DNA of 64,000 bases from Eubacteriales bacterium (lineage in GTDB: Bacteria; Bacillota; Clostridia; Oscillospirales; Butyricicoccaceae): the NCBI GenBank assembly GCA_030524285.1, contig JAUNGQ010000005.1:1-64000 (forward strand), in the 5' to 3' direction. Positions 1-7,978 of the stretch are shown in pieces. The position numbers and the translations under genes are program-made. The notes under the pieces were generated by a model. The model searched no databases, was not told the origin of the DNA, and saw only the letters and a list, made by a program, of their open reading frames with translations. Position 1 is the first letter of the stretch. Every line of letters starts with the position of its first letter.

Positions 1-67
1 CATAGCAAAAACATATATTCAAACAGTTTGCTATTTAAAGTGAGTTATACTAGGAGTGTATCATTTT

Positions 68-970
68 ATGAAAAAACCCACGCTTAATCTGAAGCTTTCC
101 GAACCCCTGCAGCCGCATATTTTTTTGATTATGATGCTTGCAGGTATTATCAGCGCAATTGGTGTCACGATGTTCCTGGCTCCGGTACATCTGTATGACA
201 GTGCAATTTCCGGTACATCCATGCTGCTCTGGCAGATTACGCCGCCGCAGTTTTCCTTTTCGTTCTTTCTGGTTATCCTCAATGTTCCGCTGTTCCTGTT
301 CGGTCTGAAAAAGCAGGGGGCTACCTTCACCATCTATTCTGTCTGGGCTGTTGTTGTGTTCTCCATTGCATCGCATATCTTTGAAGAGGTTCTGCCGATT
401 GATGTCAGTGCAGGCTCTCCATTTGCCGGTGATGATGTGTTGCTGTGTGCAATATTCGGCGGTCTGATCTGTGGGATCGGCAGCGGTTTGTCGGTTCGCT
501 TCGGCGGCGCGATTGACGGTATTGAGGTTCTTGCCGTTATCTTTGCCCGCCAGCTCGGCCTGACCGTTGGTACCTTCATTATGATTTACAATATCACCCT
601 GTATGTTATCATTGGCTGTATCTTCCAGAGCTGGATTCTCCCGATGTATTCTATTCTTACCTACTGCGTCGCTGTCAAAGCCATTGACTTCATTACAGAA
701 GGTCTGGATAAAGCAAAATCGGCCATGATTGTTACCTCCAAACCGGCAGAAATCAGCGGCTCTCTGTCTGAAGCCTTCGGCACCGGCATTACCCACATCG
801 ACGCCCGCGGCTTTTATTCCGGTAAGGAAAGCACGATTGTTTATTTCGTTGTCAACCGGTTCCAGATCACGCGTCTGAAGCGGATTGTGACCAGCATTGA
901 TAAAAATGCATTTATCACCATCACTGAGGTTTCCGACGTGCTGGGACGAAGCGTGAAAAAGAGCCATTAA
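68..970 (+). CDS. YitT family membrane protein (DUF161 + DUF2179)
   Basis: Polytopic inner-membrane protein of about 300 residues. The first ~200 residues form five or six hydrophobic segments typical of the YitT/DUF161 family. The soluble C-terminal ~80 residues (ITHIDARGFYSGKE...) match the DUF2179 domain that usually follows. I prefer the ATG at 68, which has AGGAG 11 bases upstream, over an in-frame GTG at 56 that overlaps the ribosome site. The gene stands alone and ends in a strong terminator shared with the convergent esterase gene. The substrate of YitT proteins is not established, so transport is a family-level expectation only. Confidence 0.9.
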   Translation: MKKPTLNLKLSEPLQPHIFLIMMLAGIISAIGVTMFLAPVHLYDSAISGTSMLLWQITPPQFSFSFFLVILNVPLFLFGLKKQGATFTIYSVWAVVVFSIASHIFEEVLPIDVSAGSPFAGDDVLLCAIFGGLICGIGSGLSVRFGGAIDGIEVLAVIFARQLGLTVGTFIMIYNITLYVIIGCIFQSWILPMYSILTYCVAVKAIDFITEGLDKAKSAMIVTSKPAEISGSLSEAFGTGITHIDARGFYSGKESTIVYFVVNRFQITRLKRIVTSIDKNAFITITEVSDVLGRSVKKSH

Positions 971-990
971 CGGCTTACTATGTAAATAGC

Positions 991-1026
991 AGAGCGCTGC
1001 ATCGTTTGATACAGCGCTCTTTTTTA
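991..1026. terminator. Rho-independent terminator between convergent genes
   Basis: AGAGCGCTG pairs with ACAGCGCTCT across an 11-base loop and is followed by six T on the plus strand. It ends the YitT gene and, on the other strand, may also stop the SGNH esterase transcript. Confidence 0.85.
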
Positions 1027-1031
1027 ATCTA

Positions 1032-1691
1032 TCAATGTGTATTGCCAAGAATTTCCCGGCATTTCTCTGCCACTGCCTGCGCCAACAGCGTATGTCCCTC
1101 CGGCGTCAGATGCAGTCCGTCAATATCAGACGGTGTAACAAGCTCTGCTGCATCCAGAAATGCTACCCTCTGGCTGTTTGCCACCCGCGCATACCATCCG
1201 GAAAGCTCTGCGGATATCCGCAGGGCACGATCACCAAATTCACAATAGCAGCCGCCATCCCGCAGGGCTTCCGTGATCGGCGGCGGTGCAATCAACAAAA
1301 TGTGACACGGTTTACCGGACGGATTTTTGGAAGCGGAAACATTTTTTGCCGTAGATACAAGCAGGGCTGCACTTCTGGCAATCTCCGCGGCTCCCATAGA
1401 AAACCGTTGCTTCATGTCATTTGAGCCTAGCATGATAATCAACAGGTCAACCGGCATATGACTTTTGAGAATTGCCGGAAGCAAATCTACGCCACTTTTG
1501 TTATCATCATAGCACACATCGGCATGCACGGTTGTGCGGCTGTTTAAGCCCTCTTCAATGACGTAATATTCCTCCCGTCCGAGAAGCATTTGTAACTGCC
1601 CCGGCCAGCGGATATGATAGGCATACCGTCCGCCATTGCGTGGATCATAGCCATGGGTATTGGAATCCCCATAACAAACGATTGTTTTCAT
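1032..1691 (-). CDS. SGNH/GDSL-family hydrolase (lipase/esterase)
   Basis: Predicted cytoplasmic serine esterase of 219 residues with no signal peptide. The catalytic serine lies in the N-terminal block CYGDSNTHGYDP (Ser at about residue 9). The oxyanion-hole Asn is in GSNDMKQRF, and the Asp/His pair is in DGLHLTPEGH near the C-terminus. These are blocks I, III and V of the family, which covers arylesterases, acyl-CoA thioesterases and carbohydrate deacetylases. Substrate cannot be told from sequence. It is a single gene, convergent with the YitT gene. Confidence 0.88.
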   Translation of the reverse strand: MKTIVCYGDSNTHGYDPRNGGRYAYHIRWPGQLQMLLGREEYYVIEEGLNSRTTVHADVCYDDNKSGVDLLPAILKSHMPVDLLIIMLGSNDMKQRFSMGAAEIARSAALLVSTAKNVSASKNPSGKPCHILLIAPPPITEALRDGGCYCEFGDRALRISAELSGWYARVANSQRVAFLDAAELVTPSDIDGLHLTPEGHTLLAQAVAEKCREILGNTH

Positions 1692-1738
1692 ATAAGCTCA
1701 CTCCTACTATCGATAAACAGTGCCTTCCAACTACAGTT

Positions 1739-2302
1739 TCATAAGATATGCGCAAGCACAGTTGCAGTGATGTCAATACATACAACCATCAGCACAGTAA
1801 AAACAACGATATGCATTGTTTTCGGGCCGAGCTTACCCACCAGCCATGCAAACATCGGCTGCATGACATATAAAAACAGCACACCGCCGATACCAAACCG
1901 AACAGATGGCGACAGCGCAATCCGCGCCTGAAAATTGTATGCATAGTCGGCATACGTCTGCCATGGCCAACTGCCGATCGTCCATTCCAACAAATACGTG
2001 GCAGCCAGCTCTACCGCAGTTGCAACTGCCATGGTACCGAGAAAAATCAGCATGGGTTTGCACAGCCGGAATATCGTACTGCCGCGCAGCTGCATCAGTC
2101 TGCTGAAGCACAACAGAAACAGCATGGCGCCCACACCATAAATCGGACAATATGGCCCAAATAACACACCACGGTTTGTAAAGCCCCAATGGTATATAAC
2201 TACTTCGAGAAAGACCTCATAGCACCAGCCAAATACTGCATACAGCATAAAATACAGTATGTATGGTTCGATCCGCCGGATCGGATTGGTACAGGTAAGC
2301 AC
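1739..2302 (-). CDS. Putative ABC-transporter type IV membrane protein (PF06541-like)
   Basis: Hydrophobic protein of about 187 residues with five or six membrane segments. The N-terminal YFMLYAVFGWCYEVFLEVV and the following NRGVLFGPYCPIYGVGA are the signature of the Firmicute family named putative ABC-transporter type IV (CmpB-like). The ORF opens with a GTG at 2311 that overlaps GGGAGG. A second in-frame GTG at 2302 sits 8 bases downstream of that site and is the better start. No ATPase or substrate-binding partner lies next to it, so the transporter label rests on family name only and function is unknown. Confidence 0.75.
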   Translation of the reverse strand: MLTCTNPIRRIEPYILYFMLYAVFGWCYEVFLEVVIYHWGFTNRGVLFGPYCPIYGVGAMLFLLCFSRLMQLRGSTIFRLCKPMLIFLGTMAVATAVELAATYLLEWTIGSWPWQTYADYAYNFQARIALSPSVRFGIGGVLFLYVMQPMFAWLVGKLGPKTMHIVVFTVLMVVCIDITATVLAHIL

Positions 2303-2365
2303 GGCTGTCACCTCCCATGTTTTCCTGTACCAATTATATCATACGATACATGCGCTGTATACAGC

Positions 2366-2393
2366 TAAAGCCTCCCTCGAAGAAGGAGGCTTA
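2366..2393. repeat. Degenerate copy of the GCCTCCCTC/GAGGGAGGC hairpin repeat
   Basis: AAGCCTCCCTCGAAGAAGGAGGCTT forms a short hairpin between the type IV membrane protein gene and the end of spoVAE. It matches one arm of the fuller repeats at 7729, 36203 and 36400, and may serve as the spoVA terminator. Confidence 0.6.
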
Positions 2394-2408
2394 TCGCAGA
2401 ATATGCTA

Positions 2409-2765
2409 TCAACTCTTATCCGCAGGCTTGAACAGCAGCGCCGCCAGCAGACCGAAAAATACAGCGGCGGAAATACCGCCTGCGGCAGCCTTTGCTCCGC
2501 CAGTGAAGGCGCCGAGCAAACCGCTGTCTGAAACCGCTGTTTTGACGCCCTCTGCCAGTGTATAACCAAAGCCCAGCAACGGTACCGTGGCGCCTGCTCC
2601 CGCCCAATCAACCAATGGCTTATAGATTCCGATTGCCGTCAGAATGACGCCGAGAACGACATATGCAGTCAAAATTCTTGCCGGGGTAAGCTTGGTTTTA
2701 TCAATCAGGATCTGGCTGAGCGCACATATAATACCACCTGTAATAAATGCATATATATATTGCAT
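2409..2765 (-). CDS. spoVAE: Stage V sporulation protein AE (SpoVAE/SpoVAEb)
   Basis: Small membrane protein of 118 residues with about four hydrophobic helices; the starting MQYIYAFITGGIICALSQILIDKTK pattern is typical of SpoVAE. SpoVA proteins sit in the spore inner membrane, where they import dipicolinic acid from the mother cell during sporulation and release it at germination. It is last of the spoVAC-spoVAD-spoVAE operon, eight bases after spoVAD. A GAGG lies about 10 bases before the ATG. Only these three of the larger Bacillus operon are present, which is common in Clostridia. Confidence 0.92.
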   Translation of the reverse strand: MQYIYAFITGGIICALSQILIDKTKLTPARILTAYVVLGVILTAIGIYKPLVDWAGAGATVPLLGFGYTLAEGVKTAVSDSGLLGAFTGGAKAAAGGISAAVFFGLLAALLFKPADKS

Positions 2766-2772
2766 ATTGTAT

Positions 2773-3801
2773 CTACCTCTTTTTCCCCGATTCCAAAATC
2801 AATGCATGACAGATTCCCGGTATGCTTTCTCCCTGCTGTACACTGGTTGGACTCATCAGCGCTCCGGTTGCTGCAAGGATAATACGCTGATATCTACCGT
2901 CAGACAGCCGCGGCAACAAATGGGCACATAATACCGATGCTGCACAGCCACAGCCTGAACCGCCTGCATGGATATCCTGTTTATCATCAAACAACAGCTT
3001 TCCACAGTCCTCATGCTTCTGTGCAATATGGATTCCATCCTGTTCAAATAATTCGCACAGCAATGCAGAGCCAACCTTTCCCAGATCCCCCGTGAAAATG
3101 CCATCATAATCTTCCGGATGTGTTCCGGTATCACTGAGCAAGGTCCGAATGGTGTCATATGCCGCAGGAGCCATAGCGGCGCCCATATTATTGGCATCCG
3201 TAATACCCAAATCACAGACCTTACCAAAGCATACATGCGTAATACGAACCGGTGCGCAATCATCCGCCGCCGGTGTCAGGATACATGCACCGGCTGCCGT
3301 TGCCGTCCACTGCGCCGTTGGTGTGCGCTGTCCGCCATAGGCAAGCGGAAAACGGTACTGCCGTTCCGCGGTACAGAAATGCGAGGATGCAACGGCACAT
3401 ACCCGCTGTGCAAAACCTCCGTCCACCATACAGGCAGCAAGCCCTAGACTTTCTGCCATTGTCGAACAAGCGCCATAGACCCCGAGATATGGCACCTGTG
3501 TTCCTCTTGCAGCATAGCTGGAGGCAACACACTGTCCCAACAGATCGCCGGCAATGATCATATCAAAAGCAGCGATCGGAAGCTTGCATTTATTTGCCGC
3601 CATACCGACAGCTACCTTTTGCAGATGCATTTCTGCTTTTTCCCATGTCGTTTCCTCACACATGGTATCTGGAAACAGATGGTCAAATTCTGAACCCAAG
3701 GGTCCCTGCTTTTCCTTTTTTCCGCCGACTGCCGCCCATGCACGTACTCTTGGCGGACGCTCAAACTGGATGGTTCCGATTCCCATTCGTTTTCCAATCA
3801 T
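2773..3801 (-). CDS. spoVAD: Stage V sporulation protein AD (SpoVAD)
   Basis: 342-residue thiolase-fold protein. In Bacillus, SpoVAD is the peripheral subunit that binds dipicolinic acid on the spore inner membrane. Family marks include the IGTIQFERPPRVRAWAAV opening, the VYGACSTMAESLGLAACMV segment in the position of a thiolase active-site cysteine, and the HAGGSGCGCAAS glycine-rich loop near the C-terminus. The frame is open 26 codons further upstream, but the ATG at 3801 has GGAGG at proper spacing and gives the usual length. It lies between spoVAC and spoVAE with very short gaps, so the three are co-transcribed. Confidence 0.95.
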   Translation of the reverse strand: MIGKRMGIGTIQFERPPRVRAWAAVGGKKEKQGPLGSEFDHLFPDTMCEETTWEKAEMHLQKVAVGMAANKCKLPIAAFDMIIAGDLLGQCVASSYAARGTQVPYLGVYGACSTMAESLGLAACMVDGGFAQRVCAVASSHFCTAERQYRFPLAYGGQRTPTAQWTATAAGACILTPAADDCAPVRITHVCFGKVCDLGITDANNMGAAMAPAAYDTIRTLLSDTGTHPEDYDGIFTGDLGKVGSALLCELFEQDGIHIAQKHEDCGKLLFDDKQDIHAGGSGCGCAASVLCAHLLPRLSDGRYQRIILAATGALMSPTSVQQGESIPGICHALILESGKKR

Positions 3802-3814
3802 TCCGTTCCCTCCG

Positions 3815-4258
3815 TCAGGCCGCACCGAATATGACCAGAAGAATGCCATATAAAATCGATGCACTAATACCATATACAATAACAGGTCCGGCTATCGTAA
3901 ACATTTTGGCGCCGGTACCCAGTATAAAGCCCTCGCTTTTGAATTCCAGCGCAGGGGATGCAACAGAATTGCTGAAGCCGGTAATCGGTACCAGCGTACC
4001 CGCGCCCGCATGCTTTGCCAGCTTTTCATATAAATGCAAGCCGGTCAACAGGGCCGACAATCCAATCAATGTAATGGACGTTGCTGCGGCAGCGTCTTTT
4101 TCATCCAGACCCACAGCCTTCCAAAAGTCGCTGATCCCCTGTCCCAGTGTGCAGATTGCGCCGCCGATGACAAATGCCCACAGCATATCCTTTCCCAATG
4201 GGGATGGCTTGCAGTGTTTTTCCACAAGCTGTTCATATTCCTGTGGAGTCATATCCAT
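3815..4258 (-). CDS. spoVAC: Stage V sporulation protein AC (SpoVAC)
   Basis: 147-residue membrane protein with four hydrophobic helices and an N-terminal cytoplasmic stretch (MTPQEYEQLVEKH...). In Bacillus, SpoVAC acts as a mechanosensitive channel for dipicolinic acid release. The segment KDMLWAFVIGGAICTLGQGISDFW is highly characteristic. It is the first gene of the operon. GGAGG lies 8 bases before the ATG and a sigma-G-like promoter about 27 bases upstream, as expected for forespore expression. Confidence 0.95.
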   Translation of the reverse strand: MDMTPQEYEQLVEKHCKPSPLGKDMLWAFVIGGAICTLGQGISDFWKAVGLDEKDAAAATSITLIGLSALLTGLHLYEKLAKHAGAGTLVPITGFSNSVASPALEFKSEGFILGTGAKMFTIAGPVIVYGISASILYGILLVIFGAA

Positions 4259-4284
4259 ACTTCATTCCTCCGTTCGTTTGGAGG

Positions 4285-4313
4285 TAGTATGCGCAGGAAA
4301 TAGCTTTTTATCC
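4285..4313 (-). promoter_or_regulatory. Sigma-G-like promoter of the spoVA operon
   Basis: On the minus strand GGATA (4309-4313) and CATACTA (4285-4291) are separated by 17 bases. CATACTA fits the forespore sigma-G -10 consensus CATNHTA exactly. GGATA differs at one position from GHATR. The spoVAC ribosome site and ATG follow at the right distance. The consensus is remembered from Bacillus subtilis; use in this organism is inferred. Confidence 0.6.
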
Positions 4314-4321
4314 ATATTTGT

Positions 4322-4362
4322 AAAAAAAGCAGCAATCCCTCTGCCGGAACTGCTACTTTTGT
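4322..4362 (-). terminator. Weak terminator after the sigma-ABC operon
   Basis: On the minus strand AGCAG pairs with CTGCT around a GC-rich loop and is followed by a run of seven T. It would end transcription coming from the ABC permease gene before the spoVA promoter. Confidence 0.45.
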
Positions 4363-4382
4363 ATGTATATCAGGATCAGGTA

Positions 4383-4547
4383 TCAACCCCGGTCAAAAAT
4401 ATTACGGTCAATTTCGTCTTCCTGCTTTGCAACAGGCAATCCAACCAGAACATCATCGATTACATTGAGGTTTGTACGCAACATGCCGGAAAGCCAGTCA
4501 ATACCGGACAGTGATGCAACGCCTTCAATCCGAAGGCCAATTCCGAT
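4383..4547 (-). pseudogene. Short orphan reading frame, possible C-terminal gene remnant
   Basis: Just past the ABC permease stop, the minus strand has an open frame of 54 codons between a TAA (4548-4550) and a TGA (4383-4385). It has no ATG at its head and no ribosome site. Its translation (RIEGVASLSGIDWLSGMLRTN and on to DEIDRNIFDRG) has protein-like composition. It may be the surviving tail of a deleted gene or chance coding. I do not recognise a family. Confidence 0.3.
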
Positions 4548-4574
4548 TTATAGCATAATATTTGTTATCGCATT

Positions 4575-5738
4575 TTACCGTCCGGTGATCTGGTATTTTC
4601 GGTACAGTTTTCCACCGAGCCATGCCATCAGCAGGACGGCAATTGCATAGACAATCAGTATCATCTGCCAGCCTGTCAGATAATGTCCCAGAACATGGTA
4701 CAGACAATCATTTTTCAGCATACGATCCACCAATGCACTGGAAGGGAGCAAGGCATACAGTCTGGATATCAGCCGCAGGTGATACGGCGGCTGTACGAGC
4801 AGGCATAGAAAGAACGTACCTACCAGAATACCCAAAACGGCAATGCTGTTTTTCAGCAGCTTGACCAGGAACATCGCAAGCACACTGTACAGCACAGACA
4901 ATACCAGCACCAATACAAGGAACAAAACAGCCGCCTGTCCCACTGTCATCGTCCAGGAGCATTCTGTGACAACCATCTGCATACACGCATCAAATCCATC
5001 CGTGCCATACAGCCACAGGCTCAGGACACAGGTAATGGCTCCGAGCAGCACGGCAGACAATACGCCAAACGTCACGCCCGCCAGCAGCTTGGCGCCATAC
5101 AGCTTTTGCTTGCCAAACCGGCTGGATAAAATCAATTGGTCTGTTTTCCGCAGGTGCTCCTCTGCGAATACACTCGGCAGGCAGATGGCAAGCAGGAACA
5201 GCAGCAGCATATTCAGCATATTTTCACTGGCCAGGATTTGTACAAACCCATCTGCATACTGCCACTGGAAAGGAGAAATGCCGGTTTCCTTCTGCTCCCA
5301 GTATGCCTTCTCTCCATCGTCGAGATATTGGAAATCCCACAATCTGCGAACGCCCGCAAGCCGTTCCTGATACATCGTATCTGCATCCGAGGCATACGTT
5401 TTGTCATCGTCCCCATACAGTCCCCAAAGATATCCATACAGCTCTTCATACTGCATGGCCGCCTGTTCGGATGTATCAATCGCCGCCCGCATATCGTCCA
5501 GCATGGCGTCATCGATTGTCCTGCCGGAAATAGAGCGCGATGCTTGCGCTTTGCGTTGTATCTGTGTGTATCCACTGATATTTTCATCGTTATCGCCGTC
5601 GCTATACTCGTAAAACAATGCATCGCCAAGAATCGACATAGCCGCCAGCACTGCCATAACGGCAAGCGTAATTTTGGTAATGCGCCGCCGCCATATTTTT
5701 CTCAATTCCCACAAATATAAATCGGAAAATTTGCTCAT
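4575..5738 (-). CDS. ABC-2 type transporter permease
   Basis: 387-residue permease. One membrane helix lies at about residues 24-42, followed by a ~120-residue extracytoplasmic loop rich in charged and aromatic residues. A cluster of about five helices then runs from residue ~170 to the C-terminus. This is the ABC-2 export permease architecture. It is the last gene of an operon reading sigma factor, membrane protein, ATPase, permease. Its start overlaps the ATPase stop by four bases, so the two are translationally coupled and surely form one exporter. Substrate is unknown; such units often export peptides or resist them. Confidence 0.85.
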   Translation of the reverse strand: MSKFSDLYLWELRKIWRRRITKITLAVMAVLAAMSILGDALFYEYSDGDNDENISGYTQIQRKAQASRSISGRTIDDAMLDDMRAAIDTSEQAAMQYEELYGYLWGLYGDDDKTYASDADTMYQERLAGVRRLWDFQYLDDGEKAYWEQKETGISPFQWQYADGFVQILASENMLNMLLLFLLAICLPSVFAEEHLRKTDQLILSSRFGKQKLYGAKLLAGVTFGVLSAVLLGAITCVLSLWLYGTDGFDACMQMVVTECSWTMTVGQAAVLFLVLVLVLSVLYSVLAMFLVKLLKNSIAVLGILVGTFFLCLLVQPPYHLRLISRLYALLPSSALVDRMLKNDCLYHVLGHYLTGWQMILIVYAIAVLLMAWLGGKLYRKYQITGR

Positions 5739-6439
5739 TCCAGTCCCTCCTCATCAAATTCCCGCAAGTAAAATTCCTCCAGATCGCCATGAGAATCATC
5801 CCATGCGCCGTTATAAATGACCTGTCCGTCCTTCATCATAACGACGGTATCTGCAATGTGCTCGATATCCGAAACAATATGGGTGGACAACAGAACAATG
5901 CTCTCCTTTCCCAAATCGGCAATCAGGTTGCGGAAGCGGACACGCTCCTTTGGGTCAAGTCCGGCTGTCGGCTCATCCAAAATCAGCAGCTTGGGACGGT
6001 TCAATAATGCCTGCGCAATGCCAAGACGCTGCTTCATGCCGCCGGAATAGGTTTTGATTTTGTGCTTTGCCTGATTTTCCAATGAAACCAACTGCAATAA
6101 TTCCTGTGCACGCCGTTTTGCCTGCGGCTTCGGCAATCCTTTGAGTGCTGCCAAATACAGCAGGAAATCCATGCCCGTAAAGTCGGGATAATAGCCGAAA
6201 TCCTGTGGCAGATATCCCAGCAGCGCACGGTATTCTTCCGTGGAAACATCCATACCGTCCAGTGTAACAGTCCCGCCAGTTGGCTTCAAAATGCCGCACA
6301 GCATCCGCATCAATGTCGTTTTGCCTGCGCCATTGGCGCCCAGCAAACCATAAACACCCTCATGCAGCTGTAACGATACCCGATCTACAGCAATTTTATT
6401 TTTATACTGCTTTGTCAGCCGATCTATATTCAGTTCCAT
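5735..6439 (-). CDS. ABC transporter ATP-binding protein
   Basis: 234-residue nucleotide-binding subunit. It has Walker A GANGAGKTT near residue 34, signature YSGGMKQRLG, Walker B LLILDEPTAGLD, and the switch His in LLSTHIVSD. It pairs with the permease encoded immediately downstream. It overlaps the preceding membrane-protein gene by ten bases and the permease gene by four, so all are made from one message. Sequence resembles exporter ATPases of the CcmA/bacitracin-efflux type. The transported compound is not predictable. Confidence 0.93.
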   Translation of the reverse strand: MELNIDRLTKQYKNKIAVDRVSLQLHEGVYGLLGANGAGKTTLMRMLCGILKPTGGTVTLDGMDVSTEEYRALLGYLPQDFGYYPDFTGMDFLLYLAALKGLPKPQAKRRAQELLQLVSLENQAKHKIKTYSGGMKQRLGIAQALLNRPKLLILDEPTAGLDPKERVRFRNLIADLGKESIVLLSTHIVSDIEHIADTVVMMKDGQVIYNGAWDDSHGDLEEFYLREFDEEGLE

Positions 6440-7140
6440 GTAAGCTCCTCCGTTTGATTGATTTGTTTTCGGTATTCATACGCTGTCAGCAAGGCCAGTA
6501 CAACGCAGGCCAGCAGCCAGCGGTTACTATGCAATGGCAAATACATTGCGGCGAATAGAGAACGAAAAACCACGTTGGCTACACTGACCAGCGCAGCCTC
6601 TGCCATACAGATATAGCCCGTCTCCTTTCCATGCAGGGTTCTGGTTGTATGCAGCCCCAACACGGTTGTCAATAGATATGGTACCAGAAGATAGGCTCCC
6701 GTCTGCAATATGGTAACGCTGCCATGCAACCAGCACAGCGGTACCAACAGGCACAGCAGTACGGCATGTAAAATACCGAGAATGGTCATACGTGCTAACA
6801 AGACACTTTTACGGGAAAACCGCGCCGCCATTTCAAGCTCGGTCATACCATGGATATCCGATTTTGCGCCTTCTGTCACAGCAGATACTGCAATAAACGG
6901 AAATAGTGCGGAAACTAACCAGACAATATCCTGCTCCAGCCATACGGCGCTGCACCATGCCACAGAAAACAATACTGCTGATACAATCCATGTCCATTTG
7001 CGGATATAGGACATCTGCCCCCAAATAAATTGTCTGTAGCTGAGTGCCGGCATGGGAAGCCTTTGTAAGAAGACTTCCTTCCGCTGTGCCGGTGGTGCGG
7101 CAAAAACCCGCTGTAACGCCTGCCGTTCTTTTTTTCTCAT
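6430..7140 (-). CDS. Membrane protein of the sigma-ABC module, function unknown
   Basis: 236-residue protein. The N-terminal ~45 residues are cytoplasmic and basic (RKKERQALQRVFAAPPAQRKE). They are followed by about six membrane helices in three pairs. I do not recognise a named domain. Its gene lies between the ECF sigma factor (ATGA overlap at 7137-7140) and the ABC ATPase (ten-base overlap). That position fits either a second permease half or a membrane-bound anti-sigma factor acting through its N-terminal tail. The second idea is inference only; no zinc-binding HxxxCxxC anti-sigma motif is present. Confidence 0.7.
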   Translation of the reverse strand: MRKKERQALQRVFAAPPAQRKEVFLQRLPMPALSYRQFIWGQMSYIRKWTWIVSAVLFSVAWCSAVWLEQDIVWLVSALFPFIAVSAVTEGAKSDIHGMTELEMAARFSRKSVLLARMTILGILHAVLLCLLVPLCWLHGSVTILQTGAYLLVPYLLTTVLGLHTTRTLHGKETGYICMAEAALVSVANVVFRSLFAAMYLPLHSNRWLLACVVLALLTAYEYRKQINQTEELTWN

Positions 7141-7595
7141 ACAAAGTCCTCCTCCCTGAGTAATGTACGCAGCTGCTTCAAGGCACGGTTCGTTTTTCGA
7201 TACACAGCAAAGCGGGATATACCGAGCATGACACCAATATCTGCCATCGGTACCTCATTGACATATCGCAGAAGTAACAGCTCCTGTTGCTCCGTATCCA
7301 GCTGCTGCAATGCTGCCCGCAGGGCCAAATCTGTCAGCAGCGTCTCTGTATTGTCCGGCTGCTCCATTTCCTCCGGCAACGGCTCCTCCGGCTGCTTTTT
7401 GTATGTATCAATACACAGATTCCGTGCAATAGTATACAGATACCGTAGCGCTTTCCCCGTTTCCTGATAATGATCCTGTGCATAAAAGCGAAGGAAGGTT
7501 TCCTGCGTGATATCTTCTGCCAGCTCCCGCCGATGCAGCCGGAAATAACAATACCGGTATATTTTTTCGTATTGCTCTTCTACGTCCATGGACAT
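7137..7595 (-). CDS. ECF-type RNA polymerase sigma factor (sigma-70 family)
   Basis: 152-residue sigma factor. Region 2 (EEQYEKIYRYCYFRLHRRELAEDITQETFLRFY, residues ~4-36) and region 4 (LDTEQQELLLLRYVNEVPMADIGVMLGISRFAVYRKTNRALKQLR, near the C-terminus) are both clear, with no region 1 or 3, as in extracytoplasmic-function sigmas. The frame opens at a GTG overlapping the ribosome site. The ATG at 7595, ten bases after AGGAGG, is the likely start. It is the first gene of the four-gene sigma-ABC operon and probably drives its own operon in response to an envelope or peptide signal. Confidence 0.92.
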   Translation of the reverse strand: MSMDVEEQYEKIYRYCYFRLHRRELAEDITQETFLRFYAQDHYQETGKALRYLYTIARNLCIDTYKKQPEEPLPEEMEQPDNTETLLTDLALRAALQQLDTEQQELLLLRYVNEVPMADIGVMLGISRFAVYRKTNRALKQLRTLLREEDFV

Positions 7596-7677
7596 ACCGT
7601 GAAAACCTCCTCTCACTTTGTTTAACGGATTTCTCGCCGGTTTGTGCGGCTTGAAAAAAATTTTTTACAAAAAATGA

Positions 7678-7704
7678 AGGCAGATTCCGTTTTGGAATCT
7701 GCCT
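7678..7704. terminator. Hairpin, first of two identical copies
   Basis: GGCAGATTCC and GGAATCTGCC pair around a five-base loop. The same inverted repeat recurs at 7936-7962. On the minus strand this copy is followed by TTCATTTTTT, so it would stop transcription that reads past the glgA terminator before the sigma-factor operon begins. Confidence 0.6.
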
Positions 7705-7728
7705 CAGCTTGTCGAAAAAATACAGACT

Positions 7729-7885
7729 AGGCTCCCTCCCAGAGGGAGCTGTCAGCGAAGCTGACTGAGGGAGTTCTGTTGCATTCGTCTTCTGCACAGC
7801 GGTTTCAATTGATACGGTAAGGCTACATTTTTACTCCTTCCACCACCGCTACGCGGCGGTCCCCCTCCCTCGAAGAGGGAGGCTT
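7729..7885. repeat. Full-length dispersed hairpin repeat (copy A, ~157 bp)
   Basis: Starts with AGGCTCCCTCCCAGAGGGAGCT, continues with a second small hairpin (GTCAGCGAAGCTGAC) and CTGAGGGAGT. After a ~90-base core (TTCGTCTTCTGCACAGC...) it ends in CCTCCCTCGAAGAGGGAGGCTT. The copy at 36203-36359 has the same order of parts, and shorter relatives lie at 30563 and 36400. No open frame or transposase is inside, so it is a non-autonomous, MITE-like or REP-like element. Confidence 0.8.
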
Positions 7886-7935
7886 GTTAACAATCCGTTT
7901 ATTTTTTGTATACACAAAACGTTTATCGATAGACT

Positions 7936-7962
7936 AAGGCAGATTCCGTTTTGGAATCTGCC
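7936..7962. terminator. glgA terminator hairpin (second identical copy)
   Basis: Identical 10-bp stem to the copy at 7678-7704, placed 17 bases beyond the glgA stop codon. Toward the plus strand it is followed by TTTGTGTTT. Toward the minus strand the T-tract is weak. Confidence 0.6.
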
Positions 7963-7978
7963 TTTGTGTTTCATAGGA

